From the NCBI GenBank assembly GCA_003135575.1, contig PLCG01000094.1, forward strand, positions 33,546-49,246: a stretch of DNA of 15,701 nt, written 5' to 3'. Numbering within the stretch: position 1 is the stretch's first letter; the number at the start of each line of letters is the position of its first letter. Below the pieces are notes generated by a model that had not been told where the DNA came from, made no database searches, and saw nothing but the letters and a program-made list of their open reading frames with translations. Source of the DNA: Nitrososphaerota archaeon (GTDB lineage: Archaea; Thermoproteota; Nitrososphaeria; Nitrososphaerales; Gagatemarchaeaceae). Position numbers and translations under genes: made by a program. This document shows, one piece after another, positions 1-6,880 of this stretch.

Positions 1-1
1 G

Positions 2-832
2 ACCACGACCACGAAGATGCTCACCACGCTCCTCCCGCCCACGACAGGCAGTGCGACGGTCTTGGGCTTCGACCTGAGGACGCAGGGCAGCAAGATCAGG
101 GAGAGGATAGGCGTCGTCCAGCAGCAGGACAGCTTCGACCAGGGCCTCAACGTGGAGACGAGCATGGACCTCTACGGGCTGCTCTGGAACGTCCCGAAGA
201 GCGTCAGAAGGGAGAGGATCGAGCAACTCATCAAGGATTTTTCCATGGAGGAGTTCAGGAGGACGTCGTCGCTGGATCTTTCCATCGGGCAGAGGCGGAG
301 GCTGCAGGTGGCCCGCGAGTTCATGCACGAGATGGACATCCTCTTCCTCGACGAGCCGACGGTAGGGCTCGACCCGCTGGTTAGGAGGACCGCGCTCAAC
401 TACTTCAAGCAGAAGGTCAAGGAGGGCCTCTCCATCTTCTTCACCACACACATACTCGAGGAGGCCGAGTATCTCTGCAACAGGATCGCAGTCATCAACC
501 ACGGGCGCATCGTCGCGGTCGACACGCCGGCGAACCTCAAGCGCAAGTTCGGGACGGCCAAGGAGGTCGAGTTCCGGTTCCTCGAGGGGACATCCGAGGA
601 GTTCCAGAGGCTCCTCTCGACCGAGGACGAGGTGGAGTCCGTCGAGTTTGACAAGGAGAGCGGGGCCTATAAGGCGAAGACCTCGAAGCCCGAGCTGGTG
701 ATCCCTGAGGTATACCACGTCGCCGAGAGGCTGGGGCTCCACGTCTCCTCGGTCTACATCTCCGAGACGACGCTCGAGGACGCGTTCATCAGCATGGTCG
801 AGGGAGCTGACAAGGAGGCGAAGGTCGCATGA
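2..832 (+). CDS. ABC exporter ATP-binding subunit, DrrA-like (5' truncated by window edge)
   Basis: ATPase of an ABC-type exporter; it would power the membrane subunit encoded next. The reading frame is open to the left edge, and the five codons before the first ATG (position 17) read T-T-T-T-K. These are the end of the Walker A loop (GKTTT-type), so the ATG at 17 is internal and roughly 35-40 N-terminal residues lie outside the window. Counting from that ATG, a Gln-rich Q-loop is at 35-37, the signature LSIGQ at 88-92, Walker B MDILFLDE at 106-113 followed by the D-loop, and the switch His at 145 (TTHILEEAE). The C-terminal ~90 residues match the extra domain of the DrrA/NodI (daunorubicin resistance) subfamily. 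The stop overlaps the permease start (ATGA), which implies translational coupling. The exported substrate cannot be told from sequence. The family call is firm. Confidence 0.95.
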   Translation, partial: TTTTKMLTTLLPPTTGSATVLGFDLRTQGSKIRERIGVVQQQDSFDQGLNVETSMDLYGLLWNVPKSVRRERIEQLIKDFSMEEFRRTSSLDLSIGQRRRLQVAREFMHEMDILFLDEPTVGLDPLVRRTALNYFKQKVKEGLSIFFTTHILEEAEYLCNRIAVINHGRIVAVDTPANLKRKFGTAKEVEFRFLEGTSEEFQRLLSTEDEVESVEFDKESGAYKAKTSKPELVIPEVYHVAERLGLHVSSVYISETTLEDAFISMVEGADKEAKVA

Positions 833-1593
833 ACGGCTATGTGAGACTGGTCTACCGAAACATCCGGGCGAACCTGGACAAGGCCTCCCTCTTCTTCGAG
901 CTCATCTTCCCCCTCTTCTTCATCTTCGTCGAGGGCTACGGCTACACCGGCATAATCCAGCCATTCGATTTAGGCAACGGGAGGCTGATCCCCTACAAGG
1001 TCTATCTCGCGGCGGGCGCGGTCTGTCTCACGGTCATCAACGGAGGGACCAACGCGGGCACCCAGCTCTGGTACGACAGGAAGAACGGAATGTTCGAGCA
1101 GATACTGATGGGCCCATTCAACCGGGCGCAATACATCCTCGGCATCGTCCTCGCCACCCTGATTATCGGCATCGCGGGCTCGCTCCTCGTCTTCGGCCTC
1201 GCCTTCCCGGTGCTGGGATACAGCATCGCTTGGACCCTCAGGGGCGCGCTGCTGGTTGCATTCTCTCTGGTCATCGGGACGGTGTTCTTCGGGGGCCTCG
1301 CGATCGCCCTCTCGGTCGTCCTCCGCTCCTCGGAGACGTTCCAAATAGTCTCGAGCTTCATCTTCTTCGTCTTCCTTTTCACCTCGTCCGTCTTCTTCCC
1401 CGCGGCCACCGCCCCCGAGCCGATCCGGACGATAAGCCTCCTGAACCCGCTGACCTACACCGCGGACATCTTCAGGGATGGCCTCTTCGGCCTGTCGCCC
1501 GCCCTACTGGCGCTTGAGCTGCCTGTGCTCGCCATCGAGGCTGCGGCGATATTCGCCGTCGCGGTGTTCGCGTTCAGGCGCATCAGGGTATGA
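829..1593 (+). CDS. ABC-2 type exporter permease, DrrB-like
   Basis: Membrane subunit of the same exporter. It has 254 residues and about six hydrophobic segments (roughly 20-38, 58-72, 102-128, 140-165, 172-196, 228-248), the usual ABC2_membrane size and layout. The stretch N-P-L-T-Y at 206-210, followed by D-x-F-R-x-G, is typical of ABC-2 permeases, where a similar motif precedes the last membrane helix. The ATG overlaps the TGA of the ATPase gene by four bases, so the two are co-translated and presumably form a 2+2 exporter. Substrates of this family include drugs, lipids and polysaccharides; nothing here selects one. The gene ends 20 bases from the end of a convergent minus-strand gene. 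Confidence 0.93.
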   Translation: MNGYVRLVYRNIRANLDKASLFFELIFPLFFIFVEGYGYTGIIQPFDLGNGRLIPYKVYLAAGAVCLTVINGGTNAGTQLWYDRKNGMFEQILMGPFNRAQYILGIVLATLIIGIAGSLLVFGLAFPVLGYSIAWTLRGALLVAFSLVIGTVFFGGLAIALSVVLRSSETFQIVSSFIFFVFLFTSSVFFPAATAPEPIRTISLLNPLTYTADIFRDGLFGLSPALLALELPVLAIEAAAIFAVAVFAFRRIRV

Positions 1594-1613
1594 CGCACTA
1601 GACAGACGCGCCT

Positions 1614-2243
1614 TTACAGGCTGAGTGTCCCGGGCATCTGGAAGGTCCTCTCGGCCAGGCTCTTCTTTCCTTGAGCCAGAAGCTTGATGGTCAGCTCCCC
1701 TCCCCCGATGCTCAGGGTTCCTCGGCCCAAGCTGGGCGCTCTTACTATGGAGAAAGACATCTTCCTCATCGCTATTGTGACGTGAAGGCTGAGAGAGAGG
1801 CTCACCTTGGCGACTTCGGCTCCTCCATACTTGACCACGAACTCCTGCTTGTGCTCGACCTGGCTGTCGTGCTTCATCTCGCCGTGGAAGTGGTGCACCT
1901 TGCCTTCCTTGAGATCCTCGCCCTCCGTCTTCATCTCCTTGATGGTGTAGTCCGCGAAGTTGCTCGAAAGCCGCGTGGAGATGTCATGCGACAGCTTCGA
2001 GAGTATCTGGTTCCTCGCCTCGCCGCCGTCCTTCGGAACCTTCATCCCTTTCGTCGCAGCGACTGACGCTCCCACGACCTTCTCGAAATAGCCGAGGCCC
2101 TTCGAATGGAACCTCTTCGCCTCGGACGAGGCTTCTTGCTCCAAGTGGCCGACCAGCACGTCCTTTGCGTCGGCCTGGGTCAGGGCGCTCTGCAGCGACT
2201 CTTCGAGGTACTGGGCGAGACCTTGAGGAGAGGCGTCCGACAT
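1614..2243 (-). CDS. Conserved-looking hypothetical protein, soluble, alpha N-half and beta C-half
   Basis: I do not recognise this family. The protein (209 residues from the ATG at 2243; a GTG at 2246 would add one) has no signal peptide or membrane segment. The first ~110 residues are charged and probably helical. The last ~90 alternate hydrophobic and polar residues (for example the LSLSLHVTIAM run) as in a beta-sandwich, with a glycine-rich turn near the end. The ATG overlaps the TGA of the upstream membrane-protein gene (TGATG), so the two are translationally coupled and probably work together. The protein ends with a hydrophobic Leu-Ser-Leu tail. It could be the cytoplasmic partner of its membrane-bound neighbour; that is inference from coupling only. 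Confidence 0.7.
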   Translation of the reverse strand: MSDASPQGLAQYLEESLQSALTQADAKDVLVGHLEQEASSEAKRFHSKGLGYFEKVVGASVAATKGMKVPKDGGEARNQILSKLSHDISTRLSSNFADYTIKEMKTEGEDLKEGKVHHFHGEMKHDSQVEHKQEFVVKYGGAEVAKVSLSLSLHVTIAMRKMSFSIVRAPSLGRGTLSIGGGELTIKLLAQGKKSLAERTFQMPGTLSL

Positions 2244-2866
2244 CACTCGTCACCTCCAGTCTTCTTGGTCACCGTAGTCTGAGGGTCCTTTGGAACCACC
2301 TCGAACTTGGGGCTGTATGGCGAGGGAGCTGGGCTCTTCATGGTGTAGCCGAGCGCGAGGCACAAGGCCGCCTCAGCGACGGGAACAGGGTTCGACGCGA
2401 TTGTGTGCATTCCTGGAAGCTGGAGGATCAACACGATGACGGAGAGGGTCGCGTCGACGCTCATGCTCTGATTGTTGGTAACCGGCGCTCCCTGAGCCGG
2501 CGTAAGGGTCACCTCGACGGGAAAAGTGCCGGGCGAGACGTACTTGTCCAAGGCATATTGCACCCAGAGGGTCTGTCCGGGCTGCAGAGAGCCTCCTGTC
2601 AGCGAGATCGTGCCTCCGGTTGCCGCATAGCTCCATCCCGGCAGCGCGCCGGTGACCGTGATGCTCTGACCTAGTTCTGCAGGCAGGACGAAAAGGGCGC
2701 TCGTTATGGACGAATCGCCCTGGACGTACTCGACGCTCATGCGGCCCTGGCCGCCCAGAAATGAAGCTGAGGGCGGGAGCATCGCGGAGTACGTGACCAA
2801 GAAGCCGAATATCGAAAGGAGCGCAAGCAGGCCCCCCAGCATCTTGAGCAACGATGAGCCTGCCAA
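2243..2866 (-). CDS. Membrane-anchored beta-rich protein, function unknown
   Basis: Unrecognised. From the TTG at 2866 the product has 207 residues. A strong hydrophobic segment spans about 8-30. Residues 40-137 form a Gly/Ser/Thr-rich, beta-strand-rich domain of Ig-like or CARDB-like character (pattern TVTGALPGW, then L-x-P-G-Q-T-L and P-x-E-V-T-L). A second hydrophobic region at about 139-176, probably a helical hairpin or one long helix, is followed by a polar Pro/Lys-rich tail. This suggests an extracytoplasmic beta domain held by membrane segments at both ends. The start is uncertain: TTG 2866 is the first start codon after an in-frame stop, and ATG 2842 would give a shorter form that keeps the whole membrane segment. 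A TATA-like box lies at 2903-2913. It is coupled to the soluble gene downstream by a TGATG overlap. Confidence 0.65.
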   Translation of the reverse strand: MAGSSLLKMLGGLLALLSIFGFLVTYSAMLPPSASFLGGQGRMSVEYVQGDSSITSALFVLPAELGQSITVTGALPGWSYAATGGTISLTGGSLQPGQTLWVQYALDKYVSPGTFPVEVTLTPAQGAPVTNNQSMSVDATLSVIVLILQLPGMHTIASNPVPVAEAALCLALGYTMKSPAPSPYSPKFEVVPKDPQTTVTKKTGGDE

Positions 2867-2902
2867 GGAGCTTGCCGCTTCAGGCAGCCTCCGGCTCCTC
2901 GG

Positions 2903-2913
2903 AGGATATAATC
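2903..2913 (-). promoter_or_regulatory. TATA-like box for the membrane/soluble hypothetical pair
   Basis: On the minus strand this reads as an ATTATATCC core, which predicts a transcript start near 2882. That leaves a short leader before TTG 2866 or about 40 nt before ATG 2842. It shares the 103-base divergent interval with the plus-strand promoter at 2938-2946. Confidence 0.5.
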
Positions 2914-2937
2914 TGAATCGAAGACACAGGAGAAACG

Positions 2938-2946
2938 GATTTTATG
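2938..2946 (+). promoter_or_regulatory. TATA-like box, leaderless promoter of the DUF1801 gene
   Basis: The core GATTTTATG is centred about 27 bases before the GTG at 2969. This spacing places transcription start at or next to the start codon, as in archaeal leaderless mRNAs, and supports GTG 2969 as the real start. Confidence 0.55.
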
Positions 2947-2968
2947 TCATTCCGAGAGCGATGAGCCC

Positions 2969-3340
2969 GTGAAGTCATGGAGGGACGTCGGCGAATACAT
3001 AGCAGCCGCTCCAAAGGAGGCGCAACCGAAGCTCAAGCAACTCCGGGCGGCTGTAAGGGGGGCCGCACCGGACGCTGTCGAGACCATCAGCTACGGGATG
3101 GCCTTCTACAGTTACAAAGGAGAGCAAGGCTTCAAGGGGCGACTTTCCTACTTCGGCCTTGTCAAAGCCGGCTTCGCGTTCTACATGCGTCCTCAGGACT
3201 TCGAGGAACACGCGAGCGAGGTGGCAGAGTACATGACGACCAAGTCAGCTCTGCAGTTCCCCCGGAACGAAGCGATTCCCATCTCTTTGATCAAGAAACT
3301 CGTCAGGGATGCGGTGAAGCGGCACAGGACCGCACGTTGA
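2969..3340 (+). CDS. DUF1801 / YdhG-like protein
   Basis: Small soluble protein of 123 residues, the usual length of the DUF1801 (YdhG-like) family. Recognisable features are the N-terminal Y-I-A-A-x-P stretch, the central A-P-D-A-x-E-x-I-S-Y-G-M segment, the S-Y-F-G-L-V-K-A-G-F-A-F-Y core and the C-terminal I-P-I-S-L-I-K-K-L-V helix. The family has an alpha/beta fold related to the frataxin/CyaY-like group; its biochemical role is not established. GTG was chosen as start because it directly precedes the family N-terminus and sits about 27 bases after a TATA-like box. It is followed after 10 bases by a small membrane-protein gene, likely in the same transcript. Confidence 0.85.
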   Translation: MKSWRDVGEYIAAAPKEAQPKLKQLRAAVRGAAPDAVETISYGMAFYSYKGEQGFKGRLSYFGLVKAGFAFYMRPQDFEEHASEVAEYMTTKSALQFPRNEAIPISLIKKLVRDAVKRHRTAR

Positions 3341-3350
3341 TGCGTACGAC

Positions 3351-3605
3351 ATGTCAAATCTCAGCGTAGACGTAATCGGGTGGACAGGGACCGTCCTCGT
3401 CCTGCTGGCCTATCTTCTCATCACAAACAAGAGGTTGGACGGTGAATCAAGGCTCTACCAGTCATTGAATTTGTTCGGAGCAGCCGGCTTGATAGTCAAC
3501 GGCCTTGTGAACGGCGCGTACCCCTCCGCCGGGTTGAATGTAGCCTGGAGTCTAATAGCGCTCTATGGCCTGTTCAAGGGCTCAAAGTTGTCCAAGCGAT
3601 TCTAG
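3351..3605 (+). CDS. CBU_0592-type small membrane protein
   Basis: Small integral membrane protein of 84 residues with three hydrophobic segments (about 7-24, 38-53 and 60-75). The pattern is I-G-W-x-G-T in helix one, an S-R-L-Y-Q-S-L-N-L-x-G-A-x-G-L loop and helix two, and a final L-N-x-x-W-S-L-I-A-L-Y helix. This matches the family named after Coxiella CBU_0592, whose function is unknown. The ATG lies 10 bases after the DUF1801 stop with no separate TATA box visible, so it is probably co-transcribed. The family assignment is from remembered pattern, not a search. Confidence 0.75.
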   Translation: MSNLSVDVIGWTGTVLVLLAYLLITNKRLDGESRLYQSLNLFGAAGLIVNGLVNGAYPSAGLNVAWSLIALYGLFKGSKLSKRF

Positions 3606-3626
3606 CCGTTTCCTTCACCCGGAAGA

Positions 3627-3634
3627 CATTTACG
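3627..3634 (+). promoter_or_regulatory. Weak TATA-like box before the small Cys/His protein
   Basis: CATTTACG lies about 27 bases before ATG 3658, just past the stop of the previous gene. The match to a TATA box is weak, but the spacing repeats that seen before other genes here. Confidence 0.3.
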
Positions 3635-3657
3635 ACCTGCGACTGGCCTCAATCGAG

Positions 3658-3951
3658 ATGGCGACGAAGGAGCTGAGCACGTTCGACGCGTTCCGGCAGG
3701 CACGGCTCTACGACGTTGGCTTCATCGTAATCACCGATGCCGCCCGCCCTCCGATCGTCCACAAGCTGAACGGTCCCTGCATCTCTGCGGAGAAGTTCAA
3801 GACCAAGGTGATGTTGGGCGAGAGCTCCACGGGCAAGTACTACTTGGTTGACAGCGTTGCGGGCGCGCTCTCGGAATTCCGCGCCTCCGCTTGCAAGCTC
3901 TGCAAGCCGCAGCGCCCCGACAAAGAGATTTGGAAATCTCAGCTTAGATGA
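3658..3951 (+). CDS. Small Cys/His protein, possible metal-binding
   Basis: Unrecognised 97-residue protein. The frame is open upstream into the preceding gene, but ATG 3658 is preferred: it follows a weak TATA-like box by about 27 bases and removes overlap with the membrane-protein gene. A central segment carries H-K-L-N-G-P-C, and the C-terminus carries C-K-L-C-K-P. One His plus three Cys in the order H-x5-C ... C-x2-C could form a single structural zinc site. The order of strands and the spaced ligands recall small bacterial and archaeal domains that read HxxxC ... CxxC, but I cannot name one. No membrane segment is present. Confidence 0.6.
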   Translation: MATKELSTFDAFRQARLYDVGFIVITDAARPPIVHKLNGPCISAEKFKTKVMLGESSTGKYYLVDSVAGALSEFRASACKLCKPQRPDKEIWKSQLR

Positions 3952-3988
3952 AATCTGCGCGCGTGGGGAAGAGCAGCATGCGTTGCAC

Positions 3989-3998
3989 GCATTTATAC
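3989..3998 (+). promoter_or_regulatory. TATA-like box, leaderless promoter of the pentapeptide-repeat gene
   Basis: The ATTTATAC core is centred about 25 bases before GTG 4019. The spacing supports a leaderless start there and argues against the longer reading frame that begins inside the previous gene. Confidence 0.6.
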
Positions 3999-4018
3999 CT
4001 CGCAGCGACGACTGTTGC

Positions 4019-4912
4019 GTGAATCGGACCGGCCTCGCTCTTTTCGTGGTCGGCCTCCTCATAGGGGCAGCCGCCTCGTATGGTGTCGTCGTCTTCTCTC
4101 ACGCGTCGTCGCAATCGTCCACGAGTTGCGTCTTGAGGGCCGAATCCGACTGCGTCGATAAGACGATCACCAGCGCAAGCGACAATGGAATGAACATGAC
4201 CGACTCCTATCTGAACGGGGTCCAGCTGAGTGGCGATTCCTTCGCCAACGCAGACTTCGCAAACTCCGCCCTGTTGAGCGTCAACTTCACCGGGGACAAC
4301 CTCCAGAACGCGAACTTCTCCAATGCCGACCTAGTGGGCGATGATTTCAACAGGGCGAACCTCACTGGAGCCGACTTCTCGGGGGCCAGCCTCTTCACTT
4401 TGAACGTGACCACGGGCAATTTGACCGTGTCAGGGCCTGACGCGAGCTTCCAGTGCGCCGACCTGAACTTCGCCAGCTTCAAGGGCGCCGACCTTCGGGG
4501 GGCCAACTTCAACTGCCTCGAGCCGTATCCCAAGGGCACGCTCCTCCAGGACGCCAACTTCCAGAACGCAAACCTTGAGAAGGCCAGCTTCTACCATGCG
4601 TTCCTCGTCCGAGCGAACTTCCAGGGCGCGAACTTGAGAGACGCCTACCTGGGAGCTGCCGACATAGCTTATGCGAACCTGCAGGGCGCCCTCATGGCAA
4701 ACGCCTACCTGAGGACTCCTGCTCCCTACAATGCCTACTTTCTGAACTACGCCAACTTCTCGTCCGCTGACCTACATGGCGTAGACTTCACCAACATGAG
4801 CCTCAAGGGGGCTAACCTCAAGGGTGCCGACGTCACCGGGGCGAACCTGCAAGCGGCACAATTCTGCGCGACGACCATGCCTGATGGCTCGACCAACAAC
4901 GCGAACTGCTAG
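4019..4912 (+). CDS. Membrane-anchored pentapeptide-repeat protein
   Basis: The protein of 297 residues would be held outside the membrane. Residues 5-28 form a hydrophobic signal-anchor. A short Ser/Cys-containing linker follows, then pentapeptide repeats of the A(D/N)LxX kind from about 61 to 285, with Phe or Leu at the centre of each unit (NADF, NANF, GADL, GANL and so on). Such repeats fold as a four-sided right-handed beta-helix. A short irregular stretch at about 165-177 (CLEPYPKG) and one near 233-238 (TPAPYN) would be loops. Cys residues at 37, 45, 146, 166, 283 and 297 are consistent with an oxidising exterior. The GTG start follows the TATA-like box by 25 bases and directly precedes the signal-anchor. 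The function is unknown; it may be a scaffold. Confidence 0.88.
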   Translation: MNRTGLALFVVGLLIGAAASYGVVVFSHASSQSSTSCVLRAESDCVDKTITSASDNGMNMTDSYLNGVQLSGDSFANADFANSALLSVNFTGDNLQNANFSNADLVGDDFNRANLTGADFSGASLFTLNVTTGNLTVSGPDASFQCADLNFASFKGADLRGANFNCLEPYPKGTLLQDANFQNANLEKASFYHAFLVRANFQGANLRDAYLGAADIAYANLQGALMANAYLRTPAPYNAYFLNYANFSSADLHGVDFTNMSLKGANLKGADVTGANLQAAQFCATTMPDGSTNNANC

Positions 4913-4973
4913 TCTCGGATTCCTTGCGCCTCCGCCGGGACATTTCGCTCACACGTTAGGCGACGCACAACCC

Positions 4974-4982
4974 AATTATACT
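4974..4982 (+). promoter_or_regulatory. TATA-like box, leaderless promoter of corA
   Basis: The AATTATACT core is centred about 26 bases before GTG 5004. This selects that GTG as start over the in-frame ATG at 4824, which lies inside the pentapeptide gene. Confidence 0.6.
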
Positions 4983-5003
4983 CGCAACGCCTCAAATCGC
5001 CTC

Positions 5004-5987
5004 GTGGCGGCCTCCACGCGGACCCCAAATCCAACCCTCCCCTCCGGAGGCAGAGTGAGGTCGCTCGTCAACGGAGATGTGAAGTGGGTGGACATATCGG
5101 ACCCTACAGAATCCGACGTGGCTGCGCTGGGGCGCGACTATCGATTCCATCCCCTGGATCTGGAGGACTGCTTGTCGGGGAGGCAGCTGACCAAGGTCGA
5201 GGACCACGGAGAGCATTTTTTCATTATGCTGCACTTTCCGGTCGAAGACGATCAGGGGATGATATCCTCCTACCAGCTCTCGATGTTCCTCGGGAGGAAC
5301 TACCTCGTATCGCTCCATCCTGCGGGGTGCAAGACCGTCTCGGATCTCTTCCAGTCCGCGACACAAGACGAGCAGAAACGAGGAGAGCTCATGAGGTCGT
5401 CTACGTACCTCGGATACAAGATAATCGACGAGCTGGTCGAAAGCATTTTCTCGATTCTGGACGACGTCCAGGCGAGCCTCGACACAATCGAAGCTTCGGT
5501 CTTCGACGAGAATAAGTCCTCTGCCGACGCGATAAACAGGGCGCGCCGCAAGATAGCCGTCCTGGGACGCCTCATCTTTCCGCTCCGGTTGCATCTGCCA
5601 GAGATCGCAAAGGCGCAGAAGGACAGCGAAGAGGACCTGTCGATCTATTTCAGCGACATCAACCACAAGGTCGGCAAGGCATCCACAACCGTCGAGTCGA
5701 TGAGGGAGATGGTCGAGATATACAAGGACACGGACTTCATCATCAACAGCGAGAGGACGAACACGGTGCTCTCCATCCTGACCATCCTCTTCACCCTCAC
5801 CATCCCCGCGACAGTGATCAGCTCGATCTTTGGGATGAACGTGCCTCTTCCCGGCGGATGGAATTTTGGCGTCACCGGTCCGCTCGACTACTTCGGGCCT
5901 TACACGTCTCTCATGTTCATCTTCATCGCGATGCTGATCCCCGCGCTGATCATGGCGCTATACTTCAGACGCGTCGGATGGTTTTAG
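5004..5987 (+). CDS. corA: CorA-type magnesium/divalent metal channel
   Basis: Homopentameric channel for Mg2+ (in some members Co2+, Ni2+ or Zn2+) in the cytoplasmic membrane. From GTG 5004 it has 327 residues, the usual CorA length. An alpha/beta cytoplasmic domain covers about 25-130 and a long charged helical region about 135-255. The first membrane helix at about 256-276 ends in the diagnostic G-M-N at 277-279, and the second helix is at about 301-321, followed by a basic tail (FRRVGWF). The periplasmic loop between the helices contains Pro/Gly rather than the usual acidic run. The start is fixed by the TATA-like spacing and by avoidance of overlap with the preceding gene. The DUF2182 gene follows after 11 bases, suggesting joint expression. 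Ion specificity cannot be read from sequence. Confidence 0.93.
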   Translation: MAASTRTPNPTLPSGGRVRSLVNGDVKWVDISDPTESDVAALGRDYRFHPLDLEDCLSGRQLTKVEDHGEHFFIMLHFPVEDDQGMISSYQLSMFLGRNYLVSLHPAGCKTVSDLFQSATQDEQKRGELMRSSTYLGYKIIDELVESIFSILDDVQASLDTIEASVFDENKSSADAINRARRKIAVLGRLIFPLRLHLPEIAKAQKDSEEDLSIYFSDINHKVGKASTTVESMREMVEIYKDTDFIINSERTNTVLSILTILFTLTIPATVISSIFGMNVPLPGGWNFGVTGPLDYFGPYTSLMFIFIAMLIPALIMALYFRRVGWF

Positions 5988-5991
5988 GGAG
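5988..5991 (+). promoter_or_regulatory. Shine-Dalgarno GGAG for the DUF2182 gene
   Basis: GGAG sits directly after the corA stop and 7 bases before ATG 5999. It is one of the few clear ribosome-binding sites in the window. It supports this start and internal translation initiation on a corA-DUF2182 transcript. Confidence 0.55.
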
Positions 5992-5998
5992 AAGCCCC

Positions 5999-6850
5999 AT
6001 GTCTCACGAGCACCCGGCCGCTTTACCGGATGCCCCAGCGACTACCCCCGTGTTCACCAGCGACAGAATCGGCCTGACCGTCACCGTCATTCTTCTTTCC
6101 GCCGCTGCAGTCGCGTGGGCCACGACGTTCTACCTCATGCCGCTCACGATGAGCTCGGGCATGTCCATGATGGGGGTAGGGGCCCTCGTCTCCTCGCTCT
6201 CGCCCACCTCCGTCGGCCTGTTCGAGCTGGTCTGGGTAATCGGGATGGCCGCGATGATGTTCCCGGCGATGATCCCGGTGGTGATCTTCTACAACAGGAT
6301 CGCCACGAAGATCGAGGCGAACCCCGCCCTCGCCAGGGCCGTGGGGACGCCCCTCTTCCTGCTCGGGTACCTCGCGACCTACGCCGCCCTCGGGCTTTCC
6401 GTCTATGTGGCTGTCTATCTCGCAGTAACCTACTTCGCGGTGATTCCAGCTCTCTCGCCGGTCGCCGCCGTCGCGCCCGCCCTTGTGCTGGTCGCGGCCG
6501 GGCTCTACCAGCTCTCCCCGCTAAAGTCGACCTGCCTCTCGCACTGCGTCTCGCCGCTCGGCTTCTTCGCGGCCCATTCGCATAGGGGGCTGCTGGGGAG
6601 CCTTCGGATGGGGCTGTCGCACGGCAAGTACTGCGTCGGCTGCTGCTGGGCCTACATGCTGGTGATGGCAGCGGTCGCCGTCATGAGCCTGCCGTTCATG
6701 CTGGTCCTCGCCGCCGTGATAGCGCTGGAGAAGGTCATCATCAGGGGCGCGGTCTGGTTCACGAGGGCGGTCGCGGCGGGGCTTATCATCCTCGGGGTCG
6801 TCTCGTTCTTCGTCCCGGGCGTGCTCGGCCTCTTGTCTGCCGGGCTTTGA
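5999..6850 (+). CDS. DUF2182 predicted metal-binding integral membrane protein
   Basis: Integral membrane protein of 283 residues with about six or seven hydrophobic helices. The three DUF2182 hallmarks are all present: the Met-rich helix M-A-A-M-M-F-P-A-M-I-P at 83-93, the Y-Q-L-S-P-L-K-S-T-C-L-S-H-C block at 170-183, and the H-G-x-Y-C-V-G-C-C-W block at 208-217. The paired Cys/His and Met residues are why the family is described as predicted metal-binding; the metal and transport role are not established. The N-terminal 20 residues are hydrophilic with two His. The start is ATG 5999, supported by GGAG seven bases before it. The gene follows corA closely and converges with a DUF1326 gene. 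The two families often occur as neighbours elsewhere, to my recollection. Confidence 0.92.
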   Translation: MSHEHPAALPDAPATTPVFTSDRIGLTVTVILLSAAAVAWATTFYLMPLTMSSGMSMMGVGALVSSLSPTSVGLFELVWVIGMAAMMFPAMIPVVIFYNRIATKIEANPALARAVGTPLFLLGYLATYAALGLSVYVAVYLAVTYFAVIPALSPVAAVAPALVLVAAGLYQLSPLKSTCLSHCVSPLGFFAAHSHRGLLGSLRMGLSHGKYCVGCCWAYMLVMAAVAVMSLPFMLVLAAVIALEKVIIRGAVWFTRAVAAGLIILGVVSFFVPGVLGLLSAGL

Positions 6851-6880
6851 ATAGCGGACAGTCCGACGACTAGCCGGGTG

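Noticed and set aside
2165..2674. Plus-strand open frame of 169 codons opposite the unrecognised pair
   Set aside because: It crosses the boundary of two coupled minus-strand genes, is Arg/His-rich and has no start signal.
3848..4018. Upstream extension of the pentapeptide protein
   Set aside because: It overlaps the preceding small gene and would bury the signal-anchor behind about 57 basic residues. The TATA spacing selects GTG 4019.
4824..5003. N-terminal extension of CorA from the in-frame ATG at 4824
   Set aside because: It overlaps the end of the pentapeptide gene in another frame and is Thr/Pro/Arg-rich without homology to CorA. A TATA-like box points to GTG 5004.
5858..5998. Upstream extension of the DUF2182 protein
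   Set aside because: It lies within the end of corA in another frame. The Arg/His-rich composition is shadow-like, and GGAG marks ATG 5999.
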